Made by a program: the position numbers and the translations under genes
Notes under the pieces: model-generated
What the model was told of the DNA's origin: nothing
Seen by the model: only the letters and a program-made list of their open reading frames with translations
The model's database searches: none
Assembly: GCA_002729525.1 (NCBI GenBank)
Contig: PBYI01000009.1
Span: forward strand, 186,001-250,000
Source of the DNA: Nocardioides sp.
GTDB taxonomy: Bacteria > Actinomycetota > Actinomycetes > Propionibacteriales > Nocardioidaceae
DNA: 64,000 bases
Reading direction: 5' to 3'
Part shown: positions 46,469-54,930 of the stretch, piece by piece
How positions within the stretch are numbered: the stretch's first letter is position 1
Layout: each line of letters starts with the position of its first letter

Positions 46469-47701
46469 TCAGGGCAGCAGGCGGTGCACCACACCGTCAG
46501 CGAGCAGGCGTCCGCGCCGGGTGAGCACCAGCCGGTCGGCCCGGTCGGGCCGTTCGGGCACGGGGACCAGCTCACCGAGCCCGTCCCCGACCACCCCGGC
46601 CACCGCCTCCCGTCCGGCGTCGTCGAGCGCCGACAGCGGCAGACCGTCACGCAGCCTCAGCTCCAACAGGACCCGCTCGACCCGCCGGCTCTCCTCGTCG
46701 AGCACCTCCCGCGCGTGCCCGGGCGAGCGACCCGCGGCCAGCCGGGCGGCGTACGCCGCGGGGTGCTTGACGTTCCACCAGCGGGTGCCGCCGACGTGGC
46801 TGTGCGCCCCGGGACCGACGCCCCACCAGTCGCCGCCGCGCCAGTAGGCGAGGTTGTGCCGGCACGCCGCGCCCAGCCGGCCCCAGTTGGAGACCTCGTA
46901 CCAGCCGAGTCCGGCCGCGTCCAGCCGCTCGTCGGCCACGACGTACTTGTCGGCCAGGTCGTCGTCGTCCGGCATCGGCACGACGCCGCGGGCGACCTGA
47001 CGGGCGAGCGCGGTGCCCTCCTCGACGATCAGCGCGTACGCCGACACGTGGTCGGGGCCAGCGTCGAGGGCCGCGTCGAGCGAGGTCTCCCAGTCGGCGA
47101 GCGACTCCCCCGGCGTGCCGTAGATGAGGTCGAGGCTGACCTGGTCGAAGCCGGCGTCGCGCGCCCACGCGACCGCCCGCGGCACCCGCTCGGGGTCATG
47201 GGTGCGGTCGAGCACGGCCAGTACCGACGTCACCGCCGACTGCATGCCGAAGGAGATCCGGGTGAAGCCGGCGTCCCGCAGCCGACGCAGGTCGTCCGGG
47301 GTCACCGAGTCGGGGTTGGACTCCGTGGTGACCTCGGCGTCATCGGCCAGCCCGAACTCCGCGTCGACGGTCGCCAGCAGGCCGCCGAGCGCGTCGGGCG
47401 CGAGCACGGTCGGGGTGCCGCCGCCGACGAAGACGGTGTCGACGCGGCGCCCGTCGTCGGCCAGCACCCGGCGCGCGAGGCGGACCTCGTCGGCGGCCGT
47501 GGCGGCGTACGACGTCCGCGAGGCGCCGGGGCCGAGCTCCTCGGCGGTGTAGGTGTTGAAGTCGCAGTAGCCGCAGCGCGTCGCGCAGAAGGGCACGTGC
47601 AGGTAGAACGACAGGCTCCGCGCCTCGGCGCCGACCAGCGCCGACGACGGCAGCGCGCCGTCGTCGGGCACGGGGTCACCGGGTGGGAGCACGGAGGGCA
47701 C
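46469..47701 (-). CDS. hemW: Radical SAM haem chaperone HemW
   Basis: HemW is a radical SAM protein that binds haem and delivers it to target enzymes; it was formerly called oxygen-independent coproporphyrinogen oxidase (HemN-like). The 410-aa protein has the [4Fe-4S] motif CATRCGYC (CX3CX2C), VFVGGGTPTVL, the TTESNPDSVT block and the C-terminal HemN domain with WWGVGPGAHSHVGG. The true HemN fourth Cys is not seen, as expected for HemW. The GTG start (47701) lies inside a 16-bp hairpin and 6 bases after CAGGAT, so it is probably leaderless. It follows fadD in the same direction and converges on the DUF4870 gene with 10 bases between the stops. Confidence 0.92.
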   Translation of the reverse strand: MPSVLPPGDPVPDDGALPSSALVGAEARSLSFYLHVPFCATRCGYCDFNTYTAEELGPGASRTSYAATAADEVRLARRVLADDGRRVDTVFVGGGTPTVLAPDALGGLLATVDAEFGLADDAEVTTESNPDSVTPDDLRRLRDAGFTRISFGMQSAVTSVLAVLDRTHDPERVPRAVAWARDAGFDQVSLDLIYGTPGESLADWETSLDAALDAGPDHVSAYALIVEEGTALARQVARGVVPMPDDDDLADKYVVADERLDAAGLGWYEVSNWGRLGAACRHNLAYWRGGDWWGVGPGAHSHVGGTRWWNVKHPAAYAARLAAGRSPGHAREVLDEESRRVERVLLELRLRDGLPLSALDDAGREAVAGVVGDGLGELVPVPERPDRADRLVLTRRGRLLADGVVHRLLP

Positions 47702-47729
47702 CGGGTGATCCTGTCACCCGGTGCCCTCC
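47693..47729 (-). terminator. 16-bp hairpin between fadD and hemW, covering the hemW start
   Basis: GGAGGGCACCGGGTGA (47693-47708) and its exact complement (47714-47729) form a perfect 16-bp stem with a 5-base loop. Read from fadD it would be a strong terminator. The hemW GTG (47701-47699) is in its distal arm, and the -10 CAGGAT (47713-47708) is formed by the loop and the stem edge. Read-through transcripts would bury the hemW start, whereas a transcript begun at 47701 lacks the first arm. Confidence 0.75.
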
Positions 47730-47790
47730 GGTGGCGCGTCGGCTCAGCGGCCCGGCCGGCGCCTCGCGAGGCGCGGCCGCGGCGGCCCGC

Positions 47791-49605
47791 TCAGCTGTAG
47801 AACGACGAGATCAGCTCGGCGTTGTTGGACTCCACGACGTTGCGCTTGACCTTCATCGAGGGGGTCAGCTCGCCCGACTCGATGGTCAGGTCGGAGGAGA
47901 GGATCTCCCACTTCTTGATGGTCTCCCACCGGTTGAGGCGGGTGTTGAGCTCGTCGACGTAGTCGCCGATCATCGTGCGGACCTTCTCCGAGGCCACGAC
48001 GTCGGCGTAGTCGGCGCCCGCCATGCCGTTCTCGTTGGCCCACTCGGCCATCGAGTCGGGGTCGAGGGTGATCAGCGCGGAGACGAAGTTGCGCTCGTTG
48101 CCGAAGACCATGAACTGGCTGGCGTAGGGGCACACGGCCTTGAACTTCGCCTCGATCGCCGACGGGGCGATGTACTTGCCGCCCGACGTCTTGAAGAGGT
48201 CCTTGATGCGACCGGTGATGGTGAGGAAGCCCTCGGCGTCGAGGCTGCCCTTGTCACCGGTGCGCAGCCAGCCGTCCTCGGTGAACGTCTTGGCGGTCTC
48301 CTCGGGCAGGTTGTGGTAGCCGGCCATGATGTGCGGCCCGCGCAGCTGCACCTCGTCGCCCTCGCCGATGCGGACCTCGGCGCCCGGGAGCGCCGGGCCG
48401 ACGGTGCCCATCTTGTAGTTGTCCGGGTGGTTGACCGTGGCGCAGGCGGCGTTCTCGGTCATGCCGTAGCCCTCGAGGATGAGGATGCCCGCAGCGTGGA
48501 ACCAGTCGGCGATCTCGGCGTTGAGCGCGGCGGAGCCGGAGATGAAGAACTTCACCCGGCCACCGAAGCGCTCGCGGACCTTGCTGAAGACCAGCTTGTC
48601 GAACAGGCCGTGCTGGAGCTTGAGCGGGAGCGGGATGCTCTGGCCCTCACGCTTGCGACGGTCGACCTCGGTGCCGACCTTGAAGGCCTGCTTGAAGATC
48701 TTCTCCTTGGCACCGCCCTCGGACGCGGTCATCTGCACGATGCGCGAGTAGGCCTTCTCGAAGATGCGGGGGGCCGCGCCCATGAAGGTCGGCTTCACCA
48801 CGCCCAGGTTGTCGACGATCTTCTCGACCCGGCCGTCGACGGCGGTCGCGAAGCCGCACGCGAGCTGGGCGGAGAGGAGCACCTTGCCGAACGAGTGCGC
48901 CATCGGCAGCCAGAGGAACTGCAGGTCGGACTCGTCGAGGATGTGCTGCGCCTCGATGGCGGACCCCTCGTAGACCCACGCGCGGTGCGTCAGGCGCACG
49001 CCCTTGGGGTTGCCGGTGGTGCCGGAGGTGTAGATGAGCGTGGCGAGCTGGTCGGCCGGGATCTTCTCGGCGATCTGCTCGATGACGCCGGGGTGCTCAC
49101 CGAGGTAGGTCTCGCCCAGCGCGGCCAGGTCGTCCATGGAGATGACCCAGTCGCCGTCGGCGGTGCCGTCGAAGGTGATGACCTTGCTGAGCGCGGGCAG
49201 CTCGTCGCGGTGCTCGCGGAGCTTGGCGATCTGCTCGTCGTCCTCGGCGAAGATCAGCCGGCACTCGGAGTCGCCCACGATGTAGGCGGTGCCCTCGGAG
49301 TTGGTGCTCGGGTAGACCGTGGTGGTCGCGCCGCCGGCGCACATGATCGAGAGGTCGGCGAGGATCCACTCGTAGCGGGTGCCCGCGGCGATGCCGACCC
49401 GCTGCTCGGCCTCCAGGCCCAGCGACAGCAGTCCGCCGGCGAGCAGCCGGACGCGGTCACCGACCTGCTTCCAGGTCACCGACTCCCAGGACTCGCCGAC
49501 CGGGAAGCGGTAGGCCTCGCCCTGCGGCGACGCCTCGACCCGGTCGAGGAACTGGACGGCGACGTTCTGCTTCATTCGGTCGACGAAGGAGTGGTCGGTC
49601 TGCAT
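47791..49605 (-). CDS. Long-chain fatty acyl-CoA synthetase (FadD15-like)
   Basis: An AMP-forming long-chain acyl-CoA ligase of 604 aa, activating fatty acids for degradation or lipid synthesis at the inner face of the membrane. It has the P-loop IYTSGTTGNPKGVRLTH, the LEGYGMTENAA motif, WLRTGDKGSLDAEGFLTITGRIKDLFKTSGGKYI, and the C-terminal catalytic Lys near LTPSMKVKRN. The ATG at 49605 has AGGAG 11 bases upstream. A -10-like TAGGTT (49695-49690) sits in an AGGT/ACCT inverted repeat. It resembles mycobacterial FadD15 (from memory) in length and motifs. Confidence 0.92.
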   Translation of the reverse strand: MQTDHSFVDRMKQNVAVQFLDRVEASPQGEAYRFPVGESWESVTWKQVGDRVRLLAGGLLSLGLEAEQRVGIAAGTRYEWILADLSIMCAGGATTTVYPSTNSEGTAYIVGDSECRLIFAEDDEQIAKLREHRDELPALSKVITFDGTADGDWVISMDDLAALGETYLGEHPGVIEQIAEKIPADQLATLIYTSGTTGNPKGVRLTHRAWVYEGSAIEAQHILDESDLQFLWLPMAHSFGKVLLSAQLACGFATAVDGRVEKIVDNLGVVKPTFMGAAPRIFEKAYSRIVQMTASEGGAKEKIFKQAFKVGTEVDRRKREGQSIPLPLKLQHGLFDKLVFSKVRERFGGRVKFFISGSAALNAEIADWFHAAGILILEGYGMTENAACATVNHPDNYKMGTVGPALPGAEVRIGEGDEVQLRGPHIMAGYHNLPEETAKTFTEDGWLRTGDKGSLDAEGFLTITGRIKDLFKTSGGKYIAPSAIEAKFKAVCPYASQFMVFGNERNFVSALITLDPDSMAEWANENGMAGADYADVVASEKVRTMIGDYVDELNTRLNRWETIKKWEILSSDLTIESGELTPSMKVKRNVVESNNAELISSFYS

Positions 49606-49682
49606 GGGCGTGGAGGCTCCTGGCGGACGTGCGTGGGCGTGCTCGGAAGGGCACCTTCTCGGGGTCACCGGCAAAGGTGACT

Positions 49683-49695
49683 GGGAGGTAACCTA
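49683..49695 (-). promoter_or_regulatory. Palindrome over the fadD promoter
   Basis: The plus strand reads GGGAGGTAACCTA; AGGT and ACCT form an inverted repeat over the minus-strand -10 TAGGTT. A similar sequence, GGGAGTAACCTCC, covers the tmsA -10 (23172-23160, minus strand). A shared lipid-responsive repressor is possible, but two sites are weak evidence. The sequence lacks the length of an iron box. Confidence 0.35.
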
Positions 49696-49747
49696 GATCA
49701 CTCCCGGTGACCGCGGGTAGGGACCTCCGGCATCCGGCGCGCTTTGT

Positions 49748-50413
49748 TCAGCGCCCGTCCCGAGCGGCGAGTGCCTTCGCGCGGGCCTCCCGCACCAGGT
49801 CGTCGACCTCCAGCAGCCGCGGCAGCAGCTCTCGCTCGGTGGTGAGGGCACGGAACATCGTCGTCACGGTCACCCCGTGACCGGGCCGGTGCTCCACGAC
49901 CAGGCCGTCGCCCGCACGCACCGTGCCGGGCTCGAGGACCTTGAGGTAGGGCCCCGGCCGACCCTCCTCGGTGAACCGCCGCACCCACGCCTTCGCGTCG
50001 AGCCCCAGCTCGCCCACCCACGCCTGGAACACGTTGCACGGGGTGCGCATCGAGCGGACCTCCAGCAGCAGGCCACCACCGTCCTCGGACCCGCCGATGC
50101 GCCACCGCTCCCCGATCTCGGCCTCGTTGACGTCGAGGCCCTCGGTGGTGAGGTTCTCCCCGAAGGCGCCGTCGGCGATCTCCGTGCCGAGCCGGTCGCC
50201 CCAGAAGTCGAGGTCCTCACGGGCGAACGCGTAGACCGCCTTGTCGACGCCACCGTGGTGCTTGAGGTTGGTGACCTGGTCGCCCTCGAGCCCGAGCTCG
50301 TGGACCGTGACGGGTCCGCTCACGGAGGTCTTGTCGATGGAGCTGCGGCGTCCCTCGGCCAGCCAGGGGGCAGGACGGGGACGACCGACGTTGACGGAGC
50401 GGATCACGGGCAC
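49748..50413 (-). CDS. MOSC domain protein (YiiM-like)
   Basis: A 221-aa cytosolic MOSC-domain protein, a fold that carries molybdenum cofactor-linked sulfur chemistry. Visible YiiM-like features are GLEGDQVTNLKHHGGVDKAVYAFAREDLDFW (about 42-72), FGENLTTEGLD and the conserved Cys in VRSMRTPCNVFQAWVG (about 130). The substrate is unknown; YiiM in E. coli takes part in reduction of N-hydroxylated compounds. The GTG at 50413 has GAGACT 6 bases upstream, compatible with a leaderless start. It follows the MFS gene in the same direction with 74 bases between. Confidence 0.85.
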   Translation of the reverse strand: MPVIRSVNVGRPRPAPWLAEGRRSSIDKTSVSGPVTVHELGLEGDQVTNLKHHGGVDKAVYAFAREDLDFWGDRLGTEIADGAFGENLTTEGLDVNEAEIGERWRIGGSEDGGGLLLEVRSMRTPCNVFQAWVGELGLDAKAWVRRFTEEGRPGPYLKVLEPGTVRAGDGLVVEHRPGHGVTVTTMFRALTTERELLPRLLEVDDLVREARAKALAARDGR

Positions 50414-50487
50414 CGGTCGAGTCTCGCACCCGGAGCGCGTCCGGTGCGCGCGGGTTTCGGCCGTCGGGTGCGACGTCGTGCGCGCCG

Positions 50488-51879
50488 TCAGGTACGCCGA
50501 CCCGCGAACACCGCGAGGGCGCCCACCGCCACGGTGCACCCCAGCACGGCCACGAAGGCCGAGCGGTCGGCCGCGGTGCCCACCGCGGTGAAGACCAGGC
50601 CGACCACGGCGACCGAGGAGGCCGCACCGACGGCGTCGCTGATCGTGAGCGCCGACGAGGCCGACCCCCGTTCGGACGGTGACGTGCGAGCCAGCACCGC
50701 GTTGGTGGTGCGGGGGAAGGCCAGGCCCATGCCGGACGCGGTGAGGGTCCAGCCCAGGCCGATCACGAGCGGGTGCAGCCCGAGCGCCGTCGCCACGAGC
50801 ACGGCCGCGATGCCCGAGGTGACCAGCACCGGGCCCAGCGCGAGCGCGCGCTCGTCGGCGAGCCGGTCGCCGAGCCGGCCCTGCACCTGGCTCGCGGCGG
50901 CCCAGCCGAGCGTGGCCGCGGTCAGCACCAGCCCGCTCACCGCGACCGAGACGGCGTACTGCTCCTGGAGGAGGTAGGGCAGGTAGGCCTCGGAGGCGAA
51001 GAACGCGCCGCCGAGCAGGCCGCGCACGCCGACGACGGCCGGCAGCCCGCGCGCCAGCCGGAGCGTGGCGGGTGGCAGCAGCGGGCGGACCGCGACCACC
51101 GCGACCGCGAGCGCGACCGCACCGGCGGCGGCGCGGGCCGCGCCGTCGAGGGAGCCCGCGAGGTTGAGCCCGACGACCGCTGCGGCCACCACGGCGGCGA
51201 GGCCGAGGCGACGTACGCCGGCTCGTCGGGCGGGCGTCGCTGCCCGGTCGTCGTGCGGGTCGGCGTCCGGGCGGACCGGCGGGTCCACCCGGCGCAGGCT
51301 GGGGACCAGCGCCGCGAGCGCCGCGCCCGCGAGCCCGACGACGCCGAGGAACACCCAGCGCCAGCCGACGGTGTCGGCGACGACCCCGGCCAGCAGCGGC
51401 CCGACCAGACCGGGCAGCACCCAGGCGAGCGCGAAGACGCCGAGCACCCGCGGCCGGTCGGGCGGGTCGAAGACCTGGCCGACGAGCACGTACAGCGCGA
51501 CCGTCAGTCCACCGGCGCCCAGGCCCTGGAGGAAGCGGCCGACGACGAGGACCTCGATGCCGGGCGCGAGACCCGCGACCAGCAGACCCGCGCCGAAGCC
51601 GCCGACGGTCGCCAGCAGCGGCTTCACGGCGCCCACCCGGTCGGCCCAGGCGCCGGTGGCGACCATGCCCACCACGCTGGCGGCCAGCGTCGCCGAGAAC
51701 GCCACGGCGTACCACTGGCGACCGTCGAGGTCGGCGGTCACCTCGGGCATCACGGTGGCGACCGCGAGGGCCTCGAAGGCGGCCAGGAAGACCAGCGTGA
51801 ACGCGCCGGTGGTCGCGCCGCGGTAGCGGGCACCGAGGAGGTGCTCGCGGGGTCCCGGGACGACGGTCGGCGTGGTCAC
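50488..51879 (-). CDS. MFS multidrug-type transporter (14-helix like)
   Basis: A 463-aa major facilitator protein of the EmrB/QacA-like drug:proton antiporter type. It has VVGMVATGAWADRVGAVKPLL (motif A with ADRxG), VVGRFLQGLGAGGLTVALYVLVGQVF (motif B/C region with the conserved RxxQGxGA) and about 13-14 hydrophobic segments. The substrate is unknown. TAGCGT (51892-51887) is exactly 7 bases before the GTG, so the transcript is probably leaderless; an ATG further up at 51918 is less likely. Confidence 0.85.
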   Translation of the reverse strand: MTTPTVVPGPREHLLGARYRGATTGAFTLVFLAAFEALAVATVMPEVTADLDGRQWYAVAFSATLAASVVGMVATGAWADRVGAVKPLLATVGGFGAGLLVAGLAPGIEVLVVGRFLQGLGAGGLTVALYVLVGQVFDPPDRPRVLGVFALAWVLPGLVGPLLAGVVADTVGWRWVFLGVVGLAGAALAALVPSLRRVDPPVRPDADPHDDRAATPARRAGVRRLGLAAVVAAAVVGLNLAGSLDGAARAAAGAVALAVAVVAVRPLLPPATLRLARGLPAVVGVRGLLGGAFFASEAYLPYLLQEQYAVSVAVSGLVLTAATLGWAAASQVQGRLGDRLADERALALGPVLVTSGIAAVLVATALGLHPLVIGLGWTLTASGMGLAFPRTTNAVLARTSPSERGSASSALTISDAVGAASSVAVVGLVFTAVGTAADRSAFVAVLGCTVAVGALAVFAGRRT

Positions 51880-51927
51880 GGGAGAGACGCTAGGACCTCG
51901 ACCCGGGTCGAGGTCCATTCGCCGACG

Positions 51928-52845
51928 TCAGCCGACGACCGCCTTGGCGACCGTGATCATCCGGGTGACGTAGTCGCGGTCGACGGGCCGGCCGGCGTCC
52001 GCCTCCTCGACCTCCCAGAGCGCGTTGAGCAGCAGCCGCACGTGCACCCAGGCCCGGGCGCGGTCCTCGTCGAGCCCGGCGGTGTCGACCAGGGTCTCGA
52101 ACCGGGTGCGCAGCGAGCGGTGCACGTCGCCGGCGGTCTCCTCGAACCGGTTCCACAGCATCGGCGCGAGCTCCCAGGTCGGGTCGCCGTTCATCGCGTG
52201 CGGGTCGATCACCCGCCACTCCCCCGGCGCGCGCGGGTCGGCCAGCACGTTCTCGTAGTGCAGGTCGCCGTGCACGAGCCGGCCGCCGGTCACGCCGGCC
52301 TTGTCGGCCACCAGGTCGCGGACGTGGGCGAGCCACTGCTCGACCATGCGGTGCGGCAGCGGCCCGTCGACCGGCAGCGCGCGCATCCGCTCGACGTACG
52401 ACCCGACGTACGACGCCACGGTGCGCACGCGAGCGGGCGCGGGCACGTGCAGGTCGCCGTACAGCCGGGCGACGGTCTCGCAGGCGGCGAGGTCCCACTC
52501 CTCGGTGAGGTCGCGCCGCTCCAGCCGCTCCAGCAGGACGGCCCGGCGGTGCGGGTCGGCGCGCAGCAGCGTGACCGCGCCCCGACCCGACCAGGTGCGC
52601 AGCGCCAGCGCCTCGTGCTCGGTCTCGACGTCGGGGAAGGCCACCTTGAGCACGACCTCCGAGCCGTCGTCGTCGACGACCGGGAGCACGACCGAGGCGT
52701 GACCCCACCAGACCGGGCCCTCCGGACGCAGCGACCACTCCTCGACCAGCTCGCGCAACAGGCGCGGCACCCGGTCGACGTACGCCGCCCAGTCGTCGCC
52801 GCGCGTCGCCATCGCGAGCACGGGGTCGGGCAGGGTCGGGAGCAC
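51928..52845 (-). CDS. Aminoglycoside phosphotransferase family kinase (APH(6)-like)
   Basis: A 305-aa protein-kinase-fold small-molecule kinase of the aminoglycoside/hydroxyurea phosphotransferase family (PF04655-like). It has VVLKVAFPDVETEHEALAL (ATP-binding Lys and Glu), the catalytic loop LVHGDLHYENVLA (HGDxxxxN) and WRVIDPHAMNGDPTWELA (the DxD/metal segment). Similar enzymes include streptomycin 6-kinases, but chromosomal members often have unknown substrates, so resistance should not be assumed. CAGACT lies 6 bases before the GTG. It is 49 bases upstream of the MFS gene in the same direction. Confidence 0.8.
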   Translation of the reverse strand: MLPTLPDPVLAMATRGDDWAAYVDRVPRLLRELVEEWSLRPEGPVWWGHASVVLPVVDDDGSEVVLKVAFPDVETEHEALALRTWSGRGAVTLLRADPHRRAVLLERLERRDLTEEWDLAACETVARLYGDLHVPAPARVRTVASYVGSYVERMRALPVDGPLPHRMVEQWLAHVRDLVADKAGVTGGRLVHGDLHYENVLADPRAPGEWRVIDPHAMNGDPTWELAPMLWNRFEETAGDVHRSLRTRFETLVDTAGLDEDRARAWVHVRLLLNALWEVEEADAGRPVDRDYVTRMITVAKAVVG

Positions 52846-52965
52846 CCGTCCAGTCTGCCGCTGCTGCGTCTCGACGACGACGGTGGTCGTGCGCCTCCTC
52901 GACAGCGCCTACCTCGCGCACGTCGGTCCAGGGCACCTCGGCGTGCGCGGCGCCGTGCCGCAGGG

Positions 52966-52985
52966 CGACGCCGGGCAGGGCGTCG
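52966..52985 (-). terminator. Hairpin after lepA
   Basis: CGACGCC and GGCGTCG form a 7-bp stem with a 6-base loop, 8 bases beyond the lepA stop on the minus strand. The rest of the 147-base interval to the APH gene holds no visible feature apart from the APH promoter. Confidence 0.45.
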
Positions 52986-52992
52986 GGCGTCC

Positions 52993-54930
52993 CTACTTCT
53001 TCGGCTGGTCGCCCGTCGGGCCGGTGGTGGCGAGCGCGGCCACGAAGGCCTCCTGGGGGACCTCGACGCGGCCGACCATCTTCATCCGCTTCTTGCCCTC
53101 CTTCTGCTTCTCCAGCAGCTTGCGCTTGCGGCTGATGTCGCCGCCGTAGCACTTGGCGAGGACGTCCTTGCGGATGGCGCGAATGGTCTCGCGGGCGATG
53201 ACCCGGGCGCCCACGGCGGCCTGGATCGGCACCTCGTACTGCTGGCGCGGGATGAGCTCCTTGAGCTTGCCGGCCATCATCACGCCGTAGGCGTACGACG
53301 CGTCGCGGTGCACGATCGAGCTGAACGCGTCGACCGGCTCGCCCTGCAGCAGGATGTCGACCTTCACCAGGTCGGCGGCCTGGTCGCCGGTGGGGTCGTA
53401 GTCGAGGCTGGCGTAGCCCTTGGTGCGCGACTTCAGCTGGTCGAAGAAGTCGAAGACGATCTCGGCGAGCGGCAGCTTGTAGCGCATCTCGACCCGGTCG
53501 GGAGACAGGTAGTCCATGCCCTGCAGGTCGCCGCGCTTGGTCTGGCAGAGCTCCATGATCGTGCCGATGTAGTCGCTCGGCGCCAGCAGCGTGGCGTCGA
53601 CGACCGGCTCGCGGACCTCGTGGATCTTGCCCTCGGGGAACTCGCTGGGATTGGTCACCTCGTGCTCGGTGCCGTCCTCCATCGTGACCTGGTAGCTCAC
53701 CGACGGTGCCGTCGAGATCAGGTCGAGGTTGAACTCCCGCTCGAGACGGTCGCGCGTGATCTCCATGTGCAGCAGGCCCAGGAACCCGCACCGGAAGCCG
53801 AAGCCCAGCGCGCCGGACGTCTCGGGCTCGTAGGTCAGCGAGGCGTCGTTGAGCTGGAGCTTCTCCAGCGCCTCGCGCAGGTCGCCGAACTGGTCGCCGT
53901 CGATGGGGTACAGGCCCGCGAAGACCATCGGGTTGGGGTCGGAGTAGCCGCCGAGCATCTCGGTCGCGCCGTGGTGCTCGGTGGTGATGGTGTCGCCGAC
54001 GCGGGACTGGCGGACGTCCTTCACGCCGGTGATGAGGTAGCCGACCTCGCCGACGCCGATGTCGTCGGCGGGGTTCTGCTCCGGACTGATGACGCCGATC
54101 TCGAGCATCTCGTGCGTGGCGCCGGTCGACATCATCTTGATCCGGTCACGGTGCTTGAGCTCGCCGTCGATGACGCGGACGTAGGTGATGACGCCGCGGT
54201 AGGTGTCGTAGACGGAGTCGAAGATGAGCGCCCGGGCGGGCGCGTCGGCGTCGCCCACCGGCGGCGGGGTCTGCTTGACGACCTCGTTGAGCACCTTCTC
54301 CACACCGAGGCCGGTCTTCGCCGACACGCGCAGCACGTCCTCGGGCTCGCAGCCGACCAGGCCGGCGAGCTCCTCGGCGTACTTGTCGGGGTCGGCGCTG
54401 GGCAGGTCGATCTTGTTGAGCACCGGGATGATGTGCAGGTCGGCACTCATCGCCAGGTAGAGGTTAGCCAGGGTCTGCGCCTCGATGCCCTGCGCGGCGT
54501 CGACCAGCAGGATCGCGGCCTCGCACGCCGCCAACGACCGGGAGACCTCGTAGGTGAAGTCGACGTGGCCGGGGGTGTCGATCATGTTGAGGACGTAGGT
54601 GCCGGGCTCGGCGCCCTCCTCGTTGCCGTCCGGGACCGTCCACGGCAGCCGCACGGCCTGGCTCTTGATCGTGATGCCCCGCTCGCGCTCGATGTCCATC
54701 CGGTCGAGGTACTGCGCGCGGGCGCTGCGCTCGTCGAGGACACCGGTCAGCTGGAGCATCCGGTCGGCCAGGGTCGACTTGCCGTGGTCGATGTGCGCGA
54801 TGATGCAGAAGTTGCGGATGATCGCCGGGTCGGTCTGTCCGGGGACGGGCCAGGACGGGGCAGGCACAGCAGGCACGGGGTCTCGAGGCGCTCTCGTCGA
54901 GGGGGCGGGGGTCGGGACCCAGTGTCCCAC
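52993..54930 (-). CDS. lepA: Elongation factor 4 (LepA)
   Basis: LepA/EF4 is a ribosome-bound GTPase implicated in back-translocation and ribosome biogenesis. It shows [16 protein letters not shown] (G1), RERGITI (G2), [17 protein letters not shown] (G3), [11 protein letters not shown] (G4), VSAKTG (G5), and the LepA-specific C-terminal domain with [24 protein letters not shown]. The length is 645 aa with about 35 residues of Pro-rich leader before [11 protein letters not shown]. The true start may be the internal GTG before PAVPAPSW, but GTG 54930 is kept because it follows the upstream stop codon without a gap. It shares direction with the pyruvate oxidase-like gene. Confidence 0.95.
   Translation of the reverse strand: MGHWVPTPAPSTRAPRDPVPAVPAPSWPVPGQTDPAIIRNFCIIAHIDHGKSTLADRMLQLTGVLDERSARAQYLDRMDIERERGITIKSQAVRLPWTVPDGNEEGAEPGTYVLNMIDTPGHVDFTYEVSRSLAACEAAILLVDAAQGIEAQTLANLYLAMSADLHIIPVLNKIDLPSADPDKYAEELAGLVGCEPEDVLRVSAKTGLGVEKVLNEVVKQTPPPVGDADAPARALIFDSVYDTYRGVITYVRVIDGELKHRDRIKMMSTGATHEMLEIGVISPEQNPADDIGVGEVGYLITGVKDVRQSRVGDTITTEHHGATEMLGGYSDPNPMVFAGLYPIDGDQFGDLREALEKLQLNDASLTYEPETSGALGFGFRCGFLGLLHMEITRDRLEREFNLDLISTAPSVSYQVTMEDGTEHEVTNPSEFPEGKIHEVREPVVDATLLAPSDYIGTIMELCQTKRGDLQGMDYLSPDRVEMRYKLPLAEIVFDFFDQLKSRTKGYASLDYDPTGDQAADLVKVDILLQGEPVDAFSSIVHRDASYAYGVMMAGKLKELIPRQQYEVPIQAAVGARVIARETIRAIRKDVLAKCYGGDISRKRKLLEKQKEGKKRMKMVGRVEVPQEAFVAALATTGPTGDQPKK

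Noticed and set aside
49683..49695. Fourth iron box before fadD
   Set aside because: Only a short AGGT/ACCT palindrome is present; the 19-bp IdeR pattern with its central GC is missing.
51928..52845. Acquired aminoglycoside resistance gene
   Set aside because: Base composition matches the neighbours, no mobile element is nearby, and many chromosomal APH-fold kinases act on other substrates.
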